From: Bacillus_BD sp963787345
GTDB lineage: Bacteria; Bacillota; Bacilli; Bacillales; Cytobacillaceae
DNA length: 64,000 bases
Assembly (NCBI GenBank): GCA_963787345.1
Contig: CAWBCW010000027.1
Span: 386,123-450,122, forward strand
Direction of reading: 5' to 3'
Shown here: positions 26,213 through 34,704 of the stretch, one piece after another
Layout: each line of letters opens with the position of its first letter
Numbering within the stretch: the first letter of the stretch is position 1
The notes under the pieces: model-generated
Databases searched by the model: none
What the model was told of the DNA's origin: nothing
The model's input: the letters and a program-made list of their open reading frames with translations, nothing else
Position numbers and translations under genes: made by a program

Positions 26213-27016
26213 TTATACGATATAACCAATCGACTTTAATTGACTATCAAAAAAGTCTTTGGCATATTCAAACACTTCTTCACGCTCTGGTTCATTAAAA
26301 ATTTCATGATAGCACTTTGGCCACTCTTTAAACCTCTTCTCAGATAATGGAACGATATTGAACCAATTTTTTACAGCATTTTTATTTACAATGACATCCT
26401 CTCCTCCTTGCATAACAAGAAAAGGTATATCTTGAATTTGTCCAATCCGTTCAAAGGAAAGTTTGATATTATCCATGAGCTCCCGATACCATCTAATCGA
26501 TACTCTTGTTACGTATAAAGTATCATTTGAATCAGCAACTCGAACCTCATCGTTTCTTGTTGCCATTTGAACGGTTACACCAGAATTGAATCTTATACTT
26601 GGCATGAGCAGGTTTAATGGAATCGATAAAAGGTCTAGTAATTTTGAAGGTCCTTTTCGTAAGCCTAAACAAGGAGATGATAAGATTACCCCAGCAATGT
26701 TCAACCTTTCCTCCTGTAATAATCGGATTGCGATTAATCCACCCATACTATGCCCGAGTAGAAATACAGGTAGTTCAAACCCATAAGCAGCTTGAATCCA
26801 ATCCTTTACTTCATAAATATATTCCTCAAAAGAATCAATATGGCCTCTGTTTGCTCTCGTTGTCATCCCTTGTCCAGGAAGATCCCCCATGATGACATGA
26901 AAGCCGGATAAACGCCACATTTCGATTAACCAGCCATAACGACGATGGTGTTCAAATGCACCATGTACAATTACAACAACAGCCTTTGCTTCACCTTCCG
27001 CTTCCCATTTCCACAT
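26213..27016 (-). CDS. ytpA: Alpha/beta hydrolase, (lyso)phospholipase YtpA
   Basis: 267 aa, serine hydrolase. Nucleophile Ser90 in GHSMGG, oxyanion segment IVHGAFEHHRRYG, acid Asp in GGEDVIV, and a final His in CYHEIFNE. B. subtilis YtpA is linked to bacilysocin (lysophospholipid) formation. ATG 27016 behind GGAGGA is chosen over a TTG five codons earlier. First gene of ytpA-ytpB; diverges from ytoA with repeat R3 in between. Confidence 0.88.
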   Translation of the reverse strand: MWKWEAEGEAKAVVVIVHGAFEHHRRYGWLIEMWRLSGFHVIMGDLPGQGMTTRANRGHIDSFEEYIYEVKDWIQAAYGFELPVFLLGHSMGGLIAIRLLQEERLNIAGVILSSPCLGLRKGPSKLLDLLSIPLNLLMPSIRFNSGVTVQMATRNDEVRVADSNDTLYVTRVSIRWYRELMDNIKLSFERIGQIQDIPFLVMQGGEDVIVNKNAVKNWFNIVPLSEKRFKEWPKCYHEIFNEPEREEVFEYAKDFFDSQLKSIGYIV

Positions 27017-27133
27017 TGTTTCTTCCTCCAATTTAGCGCAATTACACTCTCATTTATGTTCCCGTCTGCATTGCTGCCTTAGGGTGATATCTATAAGTGA
27101 ATGTACTTCTATTATCCCTTAAAAACAAATCTT

Positions 27134-27162
27134 TTGACAATTATATCCTTACAATAGATAAT
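27134..27162 (+). promoter_or_regulatory. Promoter of ytoA
   Basis: TTGACA (27134-27139), 17-base spacer, GATAAT (27157-27162). Near consensus sigma-A promoter; the start would be about 27169, giving a leader of about 125 bases that contains repeat copy R3. Confidence 0.75.
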
Positions 27163-27252
27163 CAAATTCATCAATCGAATTTGCGTCTGAATTTTTCTTG
27201 AGCTCGCTCGAGAAATTACCATTAAAAACCCGAGACATCCGCCGAAGGTTAA
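27161..27252. repeat. Dispersed structured repeat, family A, copy R3 (5' part only)
   Basis: Carries the AATTTGCG and tgagctcgctcga modules and CCGCCGAAGG, then stops where copies R1, R2 and R4 continue with ttaacttcattcagc. Lies inside the predicted ytoA leader. Flanked by CAATAGATA (27152-27160) and TATCGTATTG (27259-27268), which pair apart from one bulged base. Confidence 0.7.
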
Positions 27253-27292
27253 AATATGTATCGTATTGCTATTAATTTGAGGAGTGTGTATC

Positions 27293-27808
27293 ATGATCTA
27301 TCCATACAAAGGGATCACCCCTAAGATTTCTGAATCGGCTTTCTTAGCTGATTTTGTTACTGTTACAGGCGATGTTGTTATTGGAGATGAATCATCCATT
27401 TGGTTTAATACCGTGATCAGAGGAGACGTTGCACCTACTAGAATTGGAAATAGGGTTAACATCCAAGATAACTCCGTCTTACACCAAAGCCCCAATAATC
27501 CTCTTATTCTTGAAGATGGGGTTACCATTGGCCATCAAGTCATTCTTCATAGTTGTGTCATTAAAGAAAACGCACTAATCGGAATGGGCTCGATCATCCT
27601 TGATGGAGCTGAAATTGGTGAAGGTGCATTCATAGGAGCTGGCAGTCTTGTAGCACAAGGCAAAAAAATCCCGCCTGGAACGATTGCTTATGGGAGACCC
27701 GCAAAAGTCATTCGAAAGCTTACACCCGAAGATATCGCTGATATGGACCGAATTAGACGAGAATATGTTGAAAAAGGTATTTATTATAAATCACTGCAAA
27801 AGAAATAA
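27293..27808 (+). CDS. ytoA: Gamma-carbonic-anhydrase-like hexapeptide-repeat protein YtoA
   Basis: 171 aa left-handed beta-helix protein: repeated [IV]G-x-x-[ASTCV] units from about residue 10 to 125, closing with a C-terminal helix. The three His ligands of gamma-class carbonic anhydrases are recognisable (LHQ, GHQ, LHS). Enzymatic activity is not certain for this subgroup. ATG 27293 with GAGGAG eight bases upstream; a slightly earlier start has no ribosome site. Confidence 0.9.
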   Translation: MIYPYKGITPKISESAFLADFVTVTGDVVIGDESSIWFNTVIRGDVAPTRIGNRVNIQDNSVLHQSPNNPLILEDGVTIGHQVILHSCVIKENALIGMGSIILDGAEIGEGAFIGAGSLVAQGKKIPPGTIAYGRPAKVIRKLTPEDIADMDRIRREYVEKGIYYKSLQKK

Positions 27809-27858
27809 GTCGATATCCTATAGTATCTTCTATTTATCCAATATTATCCGAATGAACG

Positions 27859-27892
27859 AAAAAAGAGGTGCATAAAAAAGCACCTCTTTTTT
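27859..27892 (+). terminator. Bidirectional terminator ytoA / metK
   Basis: Perfect 13-bp arms aaaaaagaggtgc (27859-27871) and gcacctctttttt (27880-27892). Confidence 0.9.
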
Positions 27893-27904
27893 CACTTAAA
27901 GTAA

Positions 27905-29104
27905 TTATTTTATCCCTGCTTGTCCACGTAACAAGTCTGCTTTATCTGTACGCTCCCATGGCAAATCAACATCAGTACGGCCAAAGTGACCATATGCAGC
28001 TGTTTGCTTATAAATCGGACGGCGCAGATCTAACATCTTAATAATCCCGGCAGGACGTAAATCGAAATGTTCATTCACTAAGTCTACTAGAACATCCTCG
28101 CTCACCTTTCCTGTCTCAAACGTGTCAATTGCTATTGAAACAGGGCGAGCGACACCAATTGCATAGGCAAGTTGAACTTCCACTTTATCAGCTAATCCTG
28201 CTGCTACAATATTCTTGGCAACATAACGAGCTGCATATGCGGCTGAGCGATCAACCTTCGTCGGATCCTTCCCAGAAAAAGCTCCTCCGCCATGACGGGC
28301 ATAACCACCATACGTATCAACAATGATCTTTCTTCCTGTTAACCCAGCATCCCCTTGAGGACCGCCAATTACAAATCTTCCAGTTGGATTAATAAAGTAT
28401 TTCGTATGATCATCGATTAATTCATTTGGAACTACTGAATTTATTACATGTTCCTTTAAATCTTTCTTAATTTGTTCTAAACCTACTTCAGGATCATGCT
28501 GAGTTGAAATGACGATCGTATCAATGCGGACAGGTTGATAATTTTCATCATATTCAACAGTTACTTGAGTTTTTCCATCCGGACGAAGATAGTCTAGAAT
28601 TTCTTCTTTTCTAACCTCTGTAAGACGTCGTGCAAGCTTATGTGCTAAAGAAATCGGTAGAGGCATTAACTCCTTTGTTTCATTGCAGGCAAAACCGAAC
28701 ATTAATCCTTGGTCACCAGCACCAATCGCCTCGATTTCCTCTTCAGTCATGTTTCCTTCGCGCGCTTCTAATGCTTGATCAACACCCATCGCAATATCTG
28801 GAGATTGTTCATCGATGGAAGTTAGTACTGCACATGTTTCAAAATCAAAACCATATTTTGCTCTTGTATAGCCAATTTCTTTTATCGTTTGTCGAACAAT
28901 TTTCGGAATATCAACATATGTTGAGGTAGTAATTTCACCTGCAACTAATACTAGTCCTGTATTAACAGATGTTTCGGCAGCTACACGGGCATTAGGGTCA
29001 CTCGCAATGATGGCATCTAATATAGAATCGGATATTTGATCACAAATTTTATCAGGATGCCCTTCAGTTACTGACTCCGATGTAAACAAGCGTCGTTTTG
29101 ACAA
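27905..29104 (-). CDS. metK: S-adenosylmethionine synthetase
   Basis: 399 aa, normal MetK length. Makes SAM from methionine and ATP. Signatures: GHPDKICDQISDS at the N-terminus, GAGDQG (about 118-123) and GGGAFSGKDPTKVDRS (about 262-277). Start is TTG with AAGGAGG upstream. Controlled by a SAM riboswitch in its leader; promoter at 29472-29500. Confidence 0.98.
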   Translation of the reverse strand: MSKRRLFTSESVTEGHPDKICDQISDSILDAIIASDPNARVAAETSVNTGLVLVAGEITTSTYVDIPKIVRQTIKEIGYTRAKYGFDFETCAVLTSIDEQSPDIAMGVDQALEAREGNMTEEEIEAIGAGDQGLMFGFACNETKELMPLPISLAHKLARRLTEVRKEEILDYLRPDGKTQVTVEYDENYQPVRIDTIVISTQHDPEVGLEQIKKDLKEHVINSVVPNELIDDHTKYFINPTGRFVIGGPQGDAGLTGRKIIVDTYGGYARHGGGAFSGKDPTKVDRSAAYAARYVAKNIVAAGLADKVEVQLAYAIGVARPVSIAIDTFETGKVSEDVLVDLVNEHFDLRPAGIIKMLDLRRPIYKQTAAYGHFGRTDVDLPWERTDKADLLRGQAGIK

Positions 29105-29240
29105 TCTGATTTCCTCCTTATATATGACAAAAGTATTCTTTTTTAAAAATACGTCTTATATTTGATACGGAACTCATTTTCCCTAAGAAGTATGGAAAAA
29201 TTATGGGTTTATGATTCATAGATTTAGTATCAATGACAAA

Positions 29241-29455
29241 ATAAAAAACCTTTTCAGCAAGTGAAAAGGTTGAAAGTAAATAATTTCCGCCCTTCACTCT
29301 TATCGTTCAAGGAAAATTCCTTGCAACAGATTAGCACCTTTACTTTTCGTTCACGAAGTTCATCCGAAAAATCGGAAATAGAAAATCTACGGAAAGAAAA
29401 GCAGGTTGCTGGGTTTCATAGGGTCTGTCCCTCCACCAGCTCAGGATAAGAGAGT
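29241..29455 (-). promoter_or_regulatory. SAM-I (S-box) riboswitch of metK
   Basis: Read on the minus strand: P1 strand CTCTTATCC, then GAGCUGGUGGAGGGAC, GAAACCCAGCAACC, AAGGUGCUAAUCUGUUGC and the closing AACGATAAGAG. The aptamer spans about 29452-29297. The terminator AACCTTTTCA/TGAAAAGGTT (29271-29247) plus T-run follows. SAM binding should stop transcription before metK. Confidence 0.97.
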
Positions 29456-29471
29456 ATCCGTTCAAGTTAAC

Positions 29472-29500
29472 ATGTTATCTTACTGTCAGAGTCGTGTCAA
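29472..29500 (-). promoter_or_regulatory. Promoter of metK
   Basis: Minus strand -35 TTGACA (29500-29495), 17-base spacer, -10 TAACAT (29477-29472), about 15 bases ahead of the S-box. Confidence 0.7.
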
Positions 29501-29532
29501 TGGATTTAGTCATTATTCTTTTTTTACCAATT

Positions 29533-29663
29533 AATCAAATTCCCCCCGGTGAATTTGCGCCCAGAGTTTATCAAGCTCGCTCGATAAACTTCCTTTGAAA
29601 ATCTGTGGCACCCGCCGAAGGCTTTAACTTCATTCAGCCAAGGTTTGAAACCCACTAAAGTGA
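29533..29663. repeat. Dispersed structured repeat, family A, copy R4
   Basis: Shares with R2 long identical stretches (aacttcctttgaaaatctgt at 29588-29607; ggctttaacttcattcagcc nearby) and the hairpin tcaagctcgctcga. It lacks the final hairpin and the gctgaaggaagttaa arm. Sits between the metK and pckA promoters, outside both predicted transcripts. Confidence 0.8.
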
Positions 29664-29683
29664 AAAAATCTTTTTAATTAGTA

Positions 29684-29711
29684 TAGACTATTGAAATTAT
29701 TGTGTTATACT
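29684..29711 (+). promoter_or_regulatory. Candidate promoter of pckA
   Basis: TAGACT (29684-29689), 16-base spacer, extended -10 TGT-TATACT (29703-29711), about 60 bases ahead of the start codon. Confidence 0.5.
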
Positions 29712-29773
29712 ACTTTTATAATAAAGATCACTCAGAATAATCTAAATATTATATAAAGGAAGGTATCGACCCG

Positions 29774-31360
29774 ATGAGTTCTGTACGCATTGAACACGGA
29801 ATTACACAATTTCTAAAGGGCAAAAACATCCATATTCAACTATCCGTTCCACAACTTGTTGAAAAGGTATTATTTCGTAATGAAGGACAATTAACTTCGA
29901 CAGGGGCGGTTATGGCAACAACGGGGAAATATACAGGAAGATCGCCAAAGGATAAATATATTGTTGAAGAAGAGTCAGTCAAAGATAAAATTGACTGGGG
30001 CGCTGTTAATCAACCGATTTCCAAGGATGTATTTACGAATCTTTATAATAAGGTATTAGACTATTTAAAAGAAAAAGATGAAGTTTTCGTTTTCAAAGGA
30101 TTTGCAGGAGCAGATAAAAATAATCGCCTTCCGATCCAAGTAATCAATGAGTTTGCATGGCATAATTTATTTGCTCATCAGTTATTTATCCGTCCTTCCG
30201 CAGAAGAATTATCAGAACACGAGGCTGGCTTTACAGTCATCTCTGTTCCTAACTTCAAAGCAGATCCAGTGATTGACGGAACAAAATCAGAAACATTTAT
30301 TATCATATCTTTTGAACAAAAAACCGTACTTATTGGTGGAACCGAGTATGCTGGTGAAATCAAAAAATCAATCTTCTCAGTTATGAATTATCTATTACCT
30401 GAAAATGGAATCTTGCCAATGCACTGCTCTTCAAATGTCGGCAGTGAAGGAGATGTGGCTCTTTTCTTCGGTTTATCAGGTACTGGAAAAACCACTTTGT
30501 CGACAGATCCGAACAGGAAGCTGATTGGTGATGATGAACACGGCTGGACGAACAATGGAGTCTTCAATATTGAAGGCGGTTGCTATGCAAAATGTATTAA
30601 TCTATCTCGCGAAAAAGAGCCGCAAATTTTTGATGCGATCCGTTTTGGGGCTGTACTCGAAAATGTTATGCTTGATCCTGAATCAAGAGAGGCAGATTAT
30701 GATGATGGTTCACTAACTGAAAATACTCGTGCAGCCTATGCTCTGCAAGCGATTGACAATATTGTTGATCCAAGTGTGGCAGGACATCCAAATACGATCG
30801 TGTTCCTAACAGCAGATGCATTTGGCGTATTGCCTCCCATTGCGAAATTAACAAAAGAACAAGCGATGTATCATTTCTTAAGCGGATATACATCAAAGTT
30901 AGCAGGAACGGAGCGCGGTGTTACTTCTCCAGAGGCAACTTTCTCTACATGCTTTGGTGCACCATTCTTACCACTTCCAGCAACACGCTATGCTGAGATG
31001 TTAGGCGAGAAAATAAACCAGCATAATGCCAATGTATTTTTAGTCAATACCGGCTGGACTGGCGGCGAATACGGAGTAGGCAGCCGTATGAAATTAAGCT
31101 ATACTCGTGCCATGATTCAAGCTGCTCTAGAAGGCGAACTATCAAATGTTGAAACAATAAAAGACGAAATTTTCGGTCTTGATATTCCTTTGCATGTTCC
31201 TGGTGTGCCTGATCAAGTACTACAACCTAATCTAACATGGGAAGATCAAGGGCAATATGAAGAAAAAGCAAAAGAATTGGCTCATAAATTCCGTGAGAAT
31301 TTCAAAACTTTCTCTAATGTTGCACCAGAAATTATTGAAAAGGGCGGTCCTATTGCCTAA
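29774..31360 (+). CDS. pckA: Phosphoenolpyruvate carboxykinase (ATP)
   Basis: 528 aa gluconeogenic enzyme converting oxaloacetate and ATP to phosphoenolpyruvate. Kinase-1a P-loop FGLSGTGKTTLS near 235-246, kinase-2 IGDDEHGW shortly after, and the early TGRSPKDK substrate segment are present. ATG with AAGGAAGG upstream. Divergent from metK, the order found in B. subtilis. A terminator follows. Confidence 0.98.
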   Translation: MSSVRIEHGITQFLKGKNIHIQLSVPQLVEKVLFRNEGQLTSTGAVMATTGKYTGRSPKDKYIVEEESVKDKIDWGAVNQPISKDVFTNLYNKVLDYLKEKDEVFVFKGFAGADKNNRLPIQVINEFAWHNLFAHQLFIRPSAEELSEHEAGFTVISVPNFKADPVIDGTKSETFIIISFEQKTVLIGGTEYAGEIKKSIFSVMNYLLPENGILPMHCSSNVGSEGDVALFFGLSGTGKTTLSTDPNRKLIGDDEHGWTNNGVFNIEGGCYAKCINLSREKEPQIFDAIRFGAVLENVMLDPESREADYDDGSLTENTRAAYALQAIDNIVDPSVAGHPNTIVFLTADAFGVLPPIAKLTKEQAMYHFLSGYTSKLAGTERGVTSPEATFSTCFGAPFLPLPATRYAEMLGEKINQHNANVFLVNTGWTGGEYGVGSRMKLSYTRAMIQAALEGELSNVETIKDEIFGLDIPLHVPGVPDQVLQPNLTWEDQGQYEEKAKELAHKFRENFKTFSNVAPEIIEKGGPIA

Positions 31361-31374
31361 TGTGACATACTAAT

Positions 31375-31416
31375 AAAAAAAGCCATCATCTGCGATTTCG
31401 CTATGATGGCTTTTTT
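31375..31416 (+). terminator. Terminator of pckA
   Basis: Arms aaaaaagccatcat (31376-31389) and atgatggctttttt (31403-31416), perfect; convergent ytmB ends 18 bases beyond. Confidence 0.9.
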
Positions 31417-31433
31417 GTATTAATGGTCTATCG

Positions 31434-31658
31434 TTAATTTAATTGATATGTAATCGTTGTAAGATTATTTTCCCACTCCAACTTCTTAATGACAGCTTTT
31501 ACACTGGTTTCACTATCGATTGTTTTTTTGACTTCAATTGGAACGTCGAGAGGATATAATCGATAATCCTGCTTTTCTAATTGAAACTCATTTTCCCCTA
31601 TTCTTTTTTCATTGCCTTTTGTAACGATCATTGTATTTAATTCCATAGGCATTCCCAT
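31434..31658 (-). CDS. ytmB: DUF2584 protein YtmB
   Basis: 74 aa beta-rich small protein (MGMPMELNTMIVTKGNEKRI opening, two Tyr-containing strands, TITYQLN end). Fits the Bacillus YtmB family in length, start and position between pckA and ytmA; function unknown. RBS AAAGGAGAG. Confidence 0.8.
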   Translation of the reverse strand: MGMPMELNTMIVTKGNEKRIGENEFQLEKQDYRLYPLDVPIEVKKTIDSETSVKAVIKKLEWENNLTTITYQLN

Positions 31659-31700
31659 AGAGAAATCTCTCCTTTAATTTAAAAGATGTATGATTATAAT

Positions 31701-32489
31701 TCAATTCAAATCCGACTGCATCTTCATCCAAGAAGCTAAATCCGACACAATTTGTCGATTCATCACAGGAGGAAAGAAATGAGTGAAATCATCAAAATAC
31801 CAAGTTTCAAATTTTTTATTTAATTCATTCAATCTTTTTTCTAATCGGTATGCATGTTCTACGGAAACATTCGTATCCTTCCGGCCATGAATGATTAAGA
31901 CTGGTGCTTTTAGTTGTTCCAATTCGTAAAGAGGTGTCCGAAATTCATATTGTTCCGGAACTTTGGTCGGAGTGCCTCCGATCACTCTTTTCATCATTCT
32001 GCGTAAATCTTTTCGTTCCTCATAGGTCAAGCTCATATCGCTAACACCACCCCAAGTAACGACTGAAGCAGCTTCATCCGCATATTGCATCGCAGTTAAA
32101 AGGGCCATTACTCCACCACGGGAAAAACCAAAAACATGTACCTTCTTCACTCTTGCCATTGAAGACAATAGTTCAAACCCTGCAAACGCATCTTCTCGAT
32201 CCTCACCAGCAAAATCTTCGTTTCCTTCTCCCCCTCGATTCCCTCGATAAAAAGGAGCAAATACAATAAAACCTTCCGAAGCAAATTGAACGATTCTGCC
32301 AGGTCGAACCATCCCCACATTTTTAATTCCACCCCGTAAATATAGAAAGCCATCATAAGCTTCCCCGTCTTTTGGCTCTGCTAAAAGACCTTTTACATGC
32401 AATCCATTTACATCGTACGTTACAATTGATAACTCAATCCCAGGGTGTGGAGAAGGGAACTTTTGTTTATGTTTGATTGTGCTGTTCAT
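31701..32489 (-). CDS. ytmA: Alpha/beta hydrolase (prolyl-oligopeptidase-like) YtmA
   Basis: 262 aa. Nucleophile in GFSRGG, acid in GRKDTNV and His in FTHFFPP form a likely Ser-Asp-His triad; the LRGGIKNVGMVRPG segment gives the oxyanion region. No signal peptide. The chosen start is the ATG at 32489 (MNSTIKHKQ); the frame stays open 14 codons further up without a good ribosome site. Substrate unknown. Next to ytmB as in B. subtilis. Confidence 0.85.
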   Translation of the reverse strand: MNSTIKHKQKFPSPHPGIELSIVTYDVNGLHVKGLLAEPKDGEAYDGFLYLRGGIKNVGMVRPGRIVQFASEGFIVFAPFYRGNRGGEGNEDFAGEDREDAFAGFELLSSMARVKKVHVFGFSRGGVMALLTAMQYADEAASVVTWGGVSDMSLTYEERKDLRRMMKRVIGGTPTKVPEQYEFRTPLYELEQLKAPVLIIHGRKDTNVSVEHAYRLEKRLNELNKKFETWYFDDFTHFFPPVMNRQIVSDLASWMKMQSDLN

Positions 32490-32529
32490 ACACTCACCCA
32501 TAACTTTGATTATTTTTATTCTTATAGTC

Positions 32530-32566
32530 AAAAGTCCTCAAGTGATGAGACACACCTTGAGGACTG
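32530..32566 (-). terminator. Hairpin terminator behind map
   Basis: Perfect 10-bp arms agtcctcaag (32533-32542) / cttgaggact (32556-32565); TTTTG follows on the minus strand. Confidence 0.65.
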
Positions 32567-32579
32567 CTTCTTACATGTA

Positions 32580-33323
32580 TTATTGCGTAATAATTAGTGG
32601 CCCATCTTTCGTTACAATGACGGTATGTTCAATTTGGGCGACAAAGCTTTTATCCTCTGTTGCATATGTCCAACCATCACTTTTTTGATACACTTCTTCT
32701 GCACCCGTTGAAATAAAAGGTTCAAAGGCAATCACTTGACCTTCTTTTAATAATTCTTTATCCCATGAATCGTAATAATTTAGAATATGATCAGGTGCTT
32801 CATGTAAGGCTCGGCCTACACCATGTCCAGTTAAATTCATAATGACCGTTAAACCATTTGCTCTCGCAGTTTGATAAACCGCTTTTCCAATTGCATTTTT
32901 CCGTCCGCCAACTCTAAACTTCGTTAAACCAGCTTCAAATGCCTTTTTAGCAACATCACAAATTTTATAAAGAATCGGATCGCCATCTCCGACTACGAAA
33001 GATAACCCTGTATCTGCAAAATAACCATTCTTTGAACCAGAAACATCTATATTGACTAAATCGCCTTCCTGAATCACACGATTACCTGGAATCCCGTGGG
33101 CTACCTCATCATTTACACTAATACAAGTAAAGCCTGGGAAATCGTACTCTCCTTTTGGACCTGAGATCGCCCCATATTTTTCAAAAAGCTCTCCAGCAAA
33201 ATCATCTAATTCTTTCGTTGTCACACCCGGTTTTGTCATTTTGATCATTTCATCCCGAATCGTTCCCATTATTTTTCCTACTTCTTGCAAACTTTTCAAA
33301 TCTTCTTCTGTTTTAACAATCAC
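32580..33323 (-). CDS. map: Methionine aminopeptidase, type I
   Basis: 247 aa. Removes N-terminal Met from nascent proteins. Metal ligands are visible in NIDVSGSKNGYFADTG (two Asp), GHGVGRALHE (His), EPFI (Glu) and AQIEHT (Glu). A GTG is the likely start. This resembles the second Bacillus enzyme (YflG/MapB type) rather than the map of the ribosomal-protein cluster. It is an isolated gene here, ended by its own hairpin. Confidence 0.93.
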   Translation of the reverse strand: MIVKTEEDLKSLQEVGKIMGTIRDEMIKMTKPGVTTKELDDFAGELFEKYGAISGPKGEYDFPGFTCISVNDEVAHGIPGNRVIQEGDLVNIDVSGSKNGYFADTGLSFVVGDGDPILYKICDVAKKAFEAGLTKFRVGGRKNAIGKAVYQTARANGLTVIMNLTGHGVGRALHEAPDHILNYYDSWDKELLKEGQVIAFEPFISTGAEEVYQKSDGWTYATEDKSFVAQIEHTVIVTKDGPLIITQ

Positions 33324-33546
33324 CCGTTTAACCCTCTCTTCCTACAAATGCATAAATATACATTCCGCTTTTGACATTCTCTTATTTTACCATAATTCTT
33401 TCTTCAGACCAATCGTATAACAAAATAGGGTATTCACCAAGCGAGTAATTATTCCCTCCCAAATTAAACGGTTATTGCCATCAATACTTTTCAACGATTA
33501 CTGAAAGAATAAAAAGGTGTCCTACATCAAAAGGGGGGAAATACCT

Positions 33547-34533
33547 TTGTCAATAAGAAAATTACGTGTTTTGATTGCGCCAGTTCTACTGCTGGGACTT
33601 GCGGCTTGTAATAACGGCAATGATAATGCAGCAATGGATATACAGAATCCGAATAGGAACAACACCACTCTTCGCTCTAACAATGTTGATGACAGCTATT
33701 TAAATCAAGTGAATTACCGTACAAATAATACAAGCAATATAGGAAATAACGACAACAAACGTGTTAATGTATTGGATCGTGAAGGAGTTTTTGCGGACGA
33801 TCATAACGATAACTTATTCGATCATCGTGGTCCATTAACAGAGAATTACGCCAACCGAAAAGGTGGAAACGAATATACTCCTAATACGGTTAATCATCGT
33901 AATGGATCCATTTCCAACATTTATACATCAAAATCAAGTAAAGACTATCCACATACAAGAGCAATTCGAACCCAGGATGCTAAATACAGATTTGAACCCG
34001 TCAATGAAAATCAGGATAATCAATACAGCAGATACCGCCAAAATCAAGATCGTTATGGGTTTAGACAGCCGAGACAAACAGAGCAAAGAAATACTACACC
34101 AACTCAAATTGACCAACAACAAACAGGTGTAACCCAAAATCAGGCTACAGGAAGTATTAGTCAATATGCAAGACAAGTAGTTGATTTAACAAATGAACAG
34201 CGTCGCAGAAATGGACTATCTGATTTACAAATTGATACAAGATTAAGCAGTGTCGCTCAAACAAAATCTCAAGATATGCAACAAAATGGTTATTTCTCAC
34301 ATACAAGCCCTACCTACGGATCTCCGTTTGACATGATGAGAGACTTTGGTGTGTCATACCGTACAGCCGGGGAAAATATCGCACAAGGACAAAGAACACC
34401 GCAAGAAGTCGTCAATGCTTGGATGAATAGTGAAGGGCACCGCCGTAATATTTTAAATGGAAACTTCACTCACATCGGAGTTGGCTATGAACCAACTGGG
34501 AATCACTGGACGCAGATGTTTATCGGAAAATAA
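33547..34533 (+). CDS. CAP-domain lipoprotein with long Asn-rich linker
   Basis: 328 aa from TTG 33547, which follows AAAAGGGGGG; the longer open frame lacks a ribosome site. Lipoprotein signal with LAAC at about residue 20. Then about 180 residues of Asn/Asp/Arg/Gln-rich sequence without clear fold. The C-terminal 115 residues form a CAP/SCP domain (VDLTNEQRRRNGL, NGYFSHTSP, TAGENIAQG, HRRNILN, HIGVGY), similar to Bacillus YkwD-type extracellular proteins. Role unknown; spore or cell-surface location is plausible. Confidence 0.85.
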   Translation: MSIRKLRVLIAPVLLLGLAACNNGNDNAAMDIQNPNRNNTTLRSNNVDDSYLNQVNYRTNNTSNIGNNDNKRVNVLDREGVFADDHNDNLFDHRGPLTENYANRKGGNEYTPNTVNHRNGSISNIYTSKSSKDYPHTRAIRTQDAKYRFEPVNENQDNQYSRYRQNQDRYGFRQPRQTEQRNTTPTQIDQQQTGVTQNQATGSISQYARQVVDLTNEQRRRNGLSDLQIDTRLSSVAQTKSQDMQQNGYFSHTSPTYGSPFDMMRDFGVSYRTAGENIAQGQRTPQEVVNAWMNSEGHRRNILNGNFTHIGVGYEPTGNHWTQMFIGK

Positions 34534-34546
34534 CCGAATGACGAAA

Positions 34547-34586
34547 AGACCCCATCCTCTTTTTATATGAGGTTGGGGCTATTTTA
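34547..34586 (+). terminator. Terminator of CAP-domain gene
   Basis: Arms agaccccatcctc (34547-34559) and gaggttggggct (34569-34580), G-U pairs tolerated, then ATTTT. Confidence 0.8.
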
Positions 34587-34704
34587 ATTTTATCCTTCTA
34601 AAAAAATCTAAACCTCCCTCTTATGGGCATTCACACATTTTCTCTTTTTACATACTATAATCTAGGCGAATGAATTAATTTTGATCGAATAGGGAGGCCT
34701 TGAT

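Noticed and set aside
27112..27294. 60-codon minus-strand frame between ytpA and ytoA
   Set aside because: Overlaps repeat R3 and the ytoA promoter; no ribosome site.
29261..29449. 62-codon frame in the metK leader
   Set aside because: It lies entirely within the SAM riboswitch on the opposite strand.
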